In this document: positions 7,601-10,630 of the stretch, one piece after another
How positions within the stretch are numbered: the first letter of the stretch is position 1
How the letters are laid out: each line of letters begins with the position of its first letter
Assembly: GCA_903871435.1 (NCBI GenBank)
Contig: CAIQGU010000215.1
Location: 1-10,630 of the forward strand
Source: an uncultured Burkholderiales bacterium
GTDB taxonomy: Bacteria; Pseudomonadota; Gammaproteobacteria; Burkholderiales; Burkholderiaceae_F
DNA: 10,630 bases
Reading direction: 5' to 3'
Translations under genes and position numbers: made by a program
The notes under the pieces: generated by a model
What the model was told of the DNA's origin: nothing
What the model saw: the letters and a program-made list of their open reading frames with translations, nothing else
Database searches by the model: none

Positions 7601-8395
7601 CTCGCCGCGCGTATTGAGCAGTGGCGTGCGCCGCTCGCGGATCCAGGGGAATTCGCCGCCGCAGAATTGGTACTCGACCTGGTGCGGGTTGCGCAGCGCG
7701 CCGTCGCGCATGTCGAGGAGCGAGCGCATCACATCCGGCTGCGAGGAAAGGTCGAAAGCCTCGTCCAGGCGGTGTCCGAGCAACTGACGCGTTTCAACGC
7801 CGAGCAGCTGCACCAGGTACGGATTGCAGCGCACGTAACGCAGATCACGGTCGAGCACCGCCATGCCGGTGCGGGCGCTCGCCATCAGGGTTGATACCAG
7901 GGCATCGGCGGCGCGCGTGGCGCGCATGGCGCTGCGTGGCACGGTGATGTCGCGGGCAATAGCCGTCACGTGCGTGGCCTCGCCCTGCGCGGAGCGCTCG
8001 GCAAACAGGCGCACTTCGAAATTCTTCGCGCCGGTTGGAAAGGGATAGGTGAACTTGAAGGAGCGGCTGTCGAGCGTATCGATCACCGCCTGGAGCTTGC
8101 TCTCCCACAGGGGCGCAAATTGGGCGAAAGCGGGCACTTCCGAGAGACGCCGGCCGACAAAATCGAGCCACGGCACCGCGGTGGCCTGGATCATGGCCGG
8201 GTTGGCGTAGACAATGTTCAGGACGCGGTCGAAACGCCAGACCGCGTCGGGCAGCTCATCGAACAGGTGCGCGGGCGGCGGCTGCGGGATGGCTGCTCCA
8301 GGAACAAAAGTAACGGCCCCGGCAGCGCCCGGCGGTTCCGGATCTGCGGCGGCCCCTGGCTGCGCTGCAGCATCAGACCTCCGATCGAATGTCAT
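4619..8395 (-). CDS. Soluble multi-PAS sensor histidine kinase, HisKA_2 type
   Basis: 1258 residues from ATG 8395; GTG 8407 and TTG 8464 are in-frame alternatives, and none has a strong ribosome site. After an Ala/Pro-rich start, about eight PAS units follow end to end (roughly 43-152, 165-277, 285-400, 408-525, 535-650, 660-780, 785-915, 922-1043), several ending in typical D(I/V)(T/S)(D/E)RK linkers. The transmitter has the HisKA_2 signature REVHHRIKNNLQ (phosphoacceptor His1066, just before Arg) and an HATPase N box NELGTNAIKY (Asn1165, Asn1170). The G1 box reads DNAGRLP (1198-1204) where relatives have DNGVGLP, so ATP binding may be altered. No membrane segment is seen: a cytoplasmic sensor of internal signals (redox, gas, ligand or energy state; not decidable). 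The gene follows flgL by 131 bases and overlaps the ANTAR regulator, its likely phosphorylation target. Confidence 0.94.
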   Translation of the reverse strand: MTFDRRSDAAAQPGAAADPEPPGAAGAVTFVPGAAIPQPPPAHLFDELPDAVWRFDRVLNIVYANPAMIQATAVPWLDFVGRRLSEVPAFAQFAPLWESKLQAVIDTLDSRSFKFTYPFPTGAKNFEVRLFAERSAQGEATHVTAIARDITVPRSAMRATRAADALVSTLMASARTGMAVLDRDLRYVRCNPYLVQLLGVETRQLLGHRLDEAFDLSSQPDVMRSLLDMRDGALRNPHQVEYQFCGGEFPWIRERRTPLLNTRGEFNGVFVTVERLDRERFAETSLAALRHALERAGEMVLEIRRDGGIVDANETALAWLGYSREQITGLRLSAIDVNLGEERFAEILDALLGHGAFQGETRYRTRMGSEFAVDVVLQRVEHGEREFIFLLVRDISDRKRIELALAENGERLSTIFNESPVGILLLDAGFRIRRINRAACILVGHREPQLQGSDPAQLLHPDDVDASLRDRERLVAVGSSVVEDDRRLLNPDGSIVWVNLSWRALGAADGGREYLLVLENFTERKRYEERLKQLLVESRLIFDTAVVGLLFVRDGRVVRVNAAMEELLGCEPGTLVEQIQLFAHPSDRLLLSGLSERFGDIRTRGTCEFELYMYRRRGDPIWVTVQGRAVNPDRPELGYIFAFVNIDQRKRSDRELRATVNELQLIFDNALVSILYVANDLVIKTNAAGERLFGFGAADLSEVDFGSLFAEPGAWQQVQERCLADPLPGEMRASTSFELPMRRADGAVFWCAGNVRPIEPGALERGMIVALTDVDQRRRSEDELRQVRNHLDLIIESLPVLVSVREAATGRFVSMNRAGEVLTGLSREQVVGRTWHEIYGRQFADLYAEMDRKALADAHQIDRPRDVMLRADGGILTVNQRVVPIFDDKQEGRGHGAAQYVMSIIDDLTGEVLAETALRETESRFRQLAENIDQLVFITNADLTQVYYVNDRYAQLIGAPPSELLQSINAGRPHVVEEDLASFDRQLPRLIATLRRQRRTELQLRVNHPARGVRLLNVRLNPARIHDGTVRVFGIADDVTERKAAEQQRLEEAVMQRDILVREVHHRIKNNLQGVAGLLQQMASAKPEVAATLNEVAGQIQAIAQVHGLQIGSAGTLPVLGVAQGIFSNLGAMFGAEVRFESDAPALWRWGLPENEAVPLALVINELGTNAIKYRSSRELAIEVRIQTRPDGIALQIDNAGRLPVDFDLDRVVSGVTGLSLIKALLPRRGARLRIEQLGSLVRTTLELRGPAIREELE

Positions 8396-8453
8396 CGAAT
8401 CCGCCACGCCCGACCGTTCCGTATGTTGACCGCGTTGCCCAGGCCCAGGGTGC

Positions 8454-8473
8454 GCCCCCGGCAATTGCGGGGC
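8454..8473. other. GC-rich hairpin between flgL and the PAS kinase
   Basis: Arms GCCCC (8454-8458) plus GC (8461-8462) pair with GC (8467-8468) plus GGGGC (8469-8473), with an AATT loop and a 2-base bulge. It would form in RNA reading from flgL into the kinase gene. No T run follows on the - strand, so it is not a standard terminator. The remaining 131-base gap (8396-8526) shows no clear promoter. Confidence 0.35.
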
Positions 8474-8526
8474 ACAGGCGAAGAATACCGGAAGCGTGGG
8501 ATGGGTAGTGAGCCCGGCGGCGCGGA

Positions 8527-9732
8527 CTACAGGTACTGGAACAGCGAGAGCTTGGAAATCGAGGAGTAACTCTGCAAGGCCGCCTGGTACTGGGTCTGCT
8601 GCTGCGACAGCTTGGAGGCACCGTTGGCGTAGTTGAGGTCGACGATGGACGACATCTCGGTCTGGTCATGGAGGGTGCGGTCGCTGGTCACGGTGGAATA
8701 GCCACTCAGTTCGGACAACTGCGCTCCCATTGCCGCCTGGGTTGAGGTGATCGAGGTCATGGCCTGCTGCGTATTGCCCAGGGCGGCCGTAAGGGCCGCG
8801 CTGCGCTGGGCATCTGCCGCCGGCGAGCTCGACGGCGTCTGCAGCGCCGTGATTGCGGATGCGATGGTGGCAAAGATGGACTGCGTTCCCGCCGGAGCCA
8901 CGGTGAACGTGTCGCCGGCAGCCGGTGCGCCGCTCAGCGTCATCTGCATGCCGTCGAAGGCCAGCGTCGCGGGATTGCCCAGGGGAGTGCTGGCAACGAC
9001 GGTGGTTCCCTTGGTCAGGTCCTGCACCTGATAGTTCGTGCCGCCCGCCAGGATGCTGATGGAATACTTGTCACCGGTGAGCGCGGTCGGCGCAGTCACG
9101 GTGCCGATGCTCAAGGTTCCGGTGCCGGTATTACCCGAGGCGGCCGAGGTTACGAAGCTGCCATTGCCGGTCGGGATGTCCATGAAGACCGAATTACCCG
9201 CGTACTTGATCTGCGTCGTGCGCGACTGGGAGATGCTCAATCCCTGGACGATATTGTCGCCCGCGTAGCTGACGTTGTTGCCGTTTTGCACAAAGGGCGG
9301 TGTCGAGGTCACGGATCCGCCAAACAGGAATCCGCCCTGCGCATCGCTGGTGTTGGCCAGACCCACCATCTGGTTCAGGCCCTGTTGGAGTTCGGCTGCC
9401 AGCGCGCTGCGATTGGCGTCGCTCAAGGTGCCGTTGCCGGCCTGCACCATCACGTTCTGCGCTGACTGCATGACGTTGATGAACTGTGTCAGTGTCGACG
9501 AGCCGCTGTTGAGCATTTGCGTCGCCTGGTTTTGATTGCTGGTGTATTGGCCCAGCTGGGTCACATCGCTCTGCAGCAGGCTCGCCTGTGCGGCGCCCAC
9601 CGGATTGTCGGACGGCGCATTGATCTGCTTGCCGCTGGAGAGCTGGCCTATGGAATTGAGAACGGCCGACTGGTCGGCATTGATGCCCTGCAGGCTCTCG
9701 AGATAGAGGTTCGACGTGGAGACTCGGATCAT
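8527..9732 (-). CDS. flgL: Flagellar hook-filament junction protein FlgL (HAP3)
   Basis: 401 residues, complete. FlgL is exported by the flagellar type III system and forms, with FlgK, the junction between hook and filament. The N-terminal D0/D1 helices are flagellin-like, with QLSSGKQINAPSDNPVGAA at 30-48 and the FlgL hallmark GGFLFGGSVTSTPPF at 133-147. The C-terminal helix (about 355-401) has DLNYANGASKLSQQQTQYQAAL and ends in SLFQYL. It is longer than the enteric protein (about 317 residues); the excess lies in the middle (about 185-285), in a beta-rich insert with FDGMQMTLSGAPAAGDTFTV at 259-278 that is also seen in FlgK. The start is secure: MIRVST with AAGGA six bases ahead. It follows flgK by 43 bases, as in standard flgKL operons. 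No signal peptide is expected or seen. Confidence 0.97.
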   Translation of the reverse strand: MIRVSTSNLYLESLQGINADQSAVLNSIGQLSSGKQINAPSDNPVGAAQASLLQSDVTQLGQYTSNQNQATQMLNSGSSTLTQFINVMQSAQNVMVQAGNGTLSDANRSALAAELQQGLNQMVGLANTSDAQGGFLFGGSVTSTPPFVQNGNNVSYAGDNIVQGLSISQSRTTQIKYAGNSVFMDIPTGNGSFVTSAASGNTGTGTLSIGTVTAPTALTGDKYSISILAGGTNYQVQDLTKGTTVVASTPLGNPATLAFDGMQMTLSGAPAAGDTFTVAPAGTQSIFATIASAITALQTPSSSPAADAQRSAALTAALGNTQQAMTSITSTQAAMGAQLSELSGYSTVTSDRTLHDQTEMSSIVDLNYANGASKLSQQQTQYQAALQSYSSISKLSLFQYL

Positions 9733-9738
9733 GGTGCT

Positions 9739-9743
9739 TCCTT
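9739..9743 (-). promoter_or_regulatory. flgL ribosome binding site
   Basis: AAGGA on the - strand, six bases before ATG 9732-9730, supports the chosen flgL start. Confidence 0.75.
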
Positions 9744-9754
9744 GGATGTTTCCT

Positions 9755-9774
9755 GCGGCTCAGCGCGCAGCCGC
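9755..9774 (-). other. flgK-flgL intercistronic hairpin
   Basis: Read on the - strand, GCGGCT-GCGCGCTG-AGCCGC makes a perfect 6-base-pair stem with an 8-base loop, starting one base after the flgK stop and ending 11 bases before the flgL ribosome site. No T run follows. It may protect the flgK message or set the flgL to flgK ratio; that role is inference. Confidence 0.4.
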
Positions 9775-9775
9775 T

Positions 9776-10630
9776 TCAGGCGCCGCCCGCAACCGCCAGG
9801 ATGGCGTTGAAGACCGTGTCTGCCGTCTGGATGAGTTTGGCGGCTGCCTGGTACTGCTGCTGGAACTGCATCAGCTTGGAGGCTTCCTCATCGAGATTGA
9901 CGCCCGATACGGAACTTTGCGCCGTCGTGGCGTTCGTGAGGATGGCGTCCTTGGACGACTGGTCGGTCTGGGCGGTAGACGCGACGGCGCCAACATCGGC
10001 CACCACGGCCGAGTAGGCGCCGGCCAAGGTGGAGCCACTCACGATGGCCTGGGACTGAAGCTGGCCCATGAGCAGCGCATTGCGGTTGTCATTGCTGCCC
10101 ACCGTACCGGGCGCCACGTTGACGGTGTCGCCGCTGGCGGGCACGCCGTTGAGTGTCAGCGACCAGCCATTGGCAGCGATCGGTTGGCCGGCGACATAGG
10201 ACACGGTCTGTCCCGCCGAGTACGTCGTTGCGCCGACCGTGACACTGGCGTTGGCCGTAAACGTGGACGGGCTGCTGAATGTGAGCGCCACTGGCGTAGT
10301 GAGTGCAGCGTTCGGGTTCGCCGGCAAGGGTTGCAGGCCCAGGTTGCCGATCGACAGCGACCCGGCGTTGGTGCCGCCCAGGGTGGCCTGGATGGGGCTG
10401 CCCGCCGCTATCTGGTTTCCCTGCGTGATGGCCACCGAGATATTGGTGGCTCCCAGCCGCACGGGCTGTATCGAAAACACGTCGCCGGTGGCCGGCGTCG
10501 TGGAAAAATTGAGCACCATGCCGTCAACATGGATGGGCAGCCCGCTGTAAGTGGGAAACGTGGTGTTGTCGGAGAGCCGGGTGACCGAATAGTTCCCCGG
10601 GGACGTGACCGTCAGCCGGTAGTCGGACGC
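9776..10630 (-). CDS. flgK: Flagellar hook-filament junction protein FlgK (HAP1), C-terminal part
   Basis: The last 284 residues are in the window; the frame stays open to the right edge and the start lies beyond it. FlgK joins the hook (FlgE) to FlgL and the filament. The C-terminal end has the diagnostic D0 region SSVSGVNLDEEASKLMQFQQ followed by a helix containing AAAKLIQTADTVFNAILA, typical of hook-basal-body axial proteins. Before it is NDNRNALLMGQLQ, common in FlgK. Two copies of a beta-rich module are visible, with cores VDGMVLNFSTTPATGDVFSI (window residues 35-54) and NGWSLTLNGVPASGDTVNVAP (154-174), matching the FlgL insert. The TGA stop is at 9778-9776, and flgL follows in the same direction. 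Expression is presumably with the flgKL operon from a promoter outside the window. Confidence 0.96.
   Translation of the reverse strand, partial: ASDYRLTVTSPGNYSVTRLSDNTTFPTYSGLPIHVDGMVLNFSTTPATGDVFSIQPVRLGATNISVAITQGNQIAAGSPIQATLGGTNAGSLSIGNLGLQPLPANPNAALTTPVALTFSSPSTFTANASVTVGATTYSAGQTVSYVAGQPIAANGWSLTLNGVPASGDTVNVAPGTVGSNDNRNALLMGQLQSQAIVSGSTLAGAYSAVVADVGAVASTAQTDQSSKDAILTNATTAQSSVSGVNLDEEASKLMQFQQQYQAAAKLIQTADTVFNAILAVAGGA

Noticed and set aside
6026..7894. A 622-codon open frame on the + strand, antisense to the PAS kinase
   Set aside because: It opposes a clear domain-rich gene, its translation shows no recognisable domain, and long antisense frames are expected in GC-rich coding DNA. 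The same holds for 4565-5923, 1828-2364 and 214-747 on the + strand.
8371..8382. GGAGG followed by ATG on the - strand near the start of the PAS kinase
   Set aside because: The ATG (8373) is out of frame with the kinase and gives only 51 codons without recognisable features. The kinase frame is already coherent there, so a frameshift is not indicated.
8498..8503. A TATTCT-like -10 hexamer near 8495-8505 on the - strand before the PAS kinase
   Set aside because: No acceptable -35 hexamer lies 16-18 bases upstream.

Overview
The window is GC-rich, densely coding bacterial DNA. Its composition, the flgK-flgL pair and the style of the two-component genes suggest a motile betaproteobacterium of the Burkholderiales, perhaps an Alcaligenaceae member such as Bordetella or Achromobacter. 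That placement is an impression from reading, not a search result.

Layout from right to left, which is the transcription direction of most genes. The 3' part of flgK (from 10630, start outside the window) is followed after 43 bases by complete flgL; these encode the two hook-filament junction proteins. After a 131-base gap comes a very large soluble sensor kinase (4619-8395) with about eight consecutive PAS domains and a HisKA_2-type transmitter. It overlaps by ATGA the gene for a receiver-ANTAR response regulator (4035-4622), a predicted RNA-binding antiterminator. Tail to tail with that regulator lies a short, membrane-anchored, Cph1-like histidine kinase on the + strand (3089-4003). A 259-base divergent intergenic region (2830-3088) separates it from a large hybrid histidine kinase on the - strand (TM-GAF-PAS-HisKA-HATPase-REC-REC), which runs off the left edge at position 1.

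The window therefore holds the end of a flagellar hook-junction operon next to a dense signalling cluster: three histidine kinases of three types and one RNA-acting response regulator. The PAS kinase and ANTAR regulator look like a cognate pair, comparable in layout to EutW/EutV-type systems, and may be read together with flgKL because no convincing terminator separates them. The hybrid kinase has a FliA (sigma-28)-like promoter candidate upstream, which would tie it to the late flagellar regulon. The signals sensed and the RNA targets cannot be read from the sequence. No tRNA, rRNA, CRISPR, insertion sequence or phage feature was seen, and no gap without a gene exceeds 260 bases.
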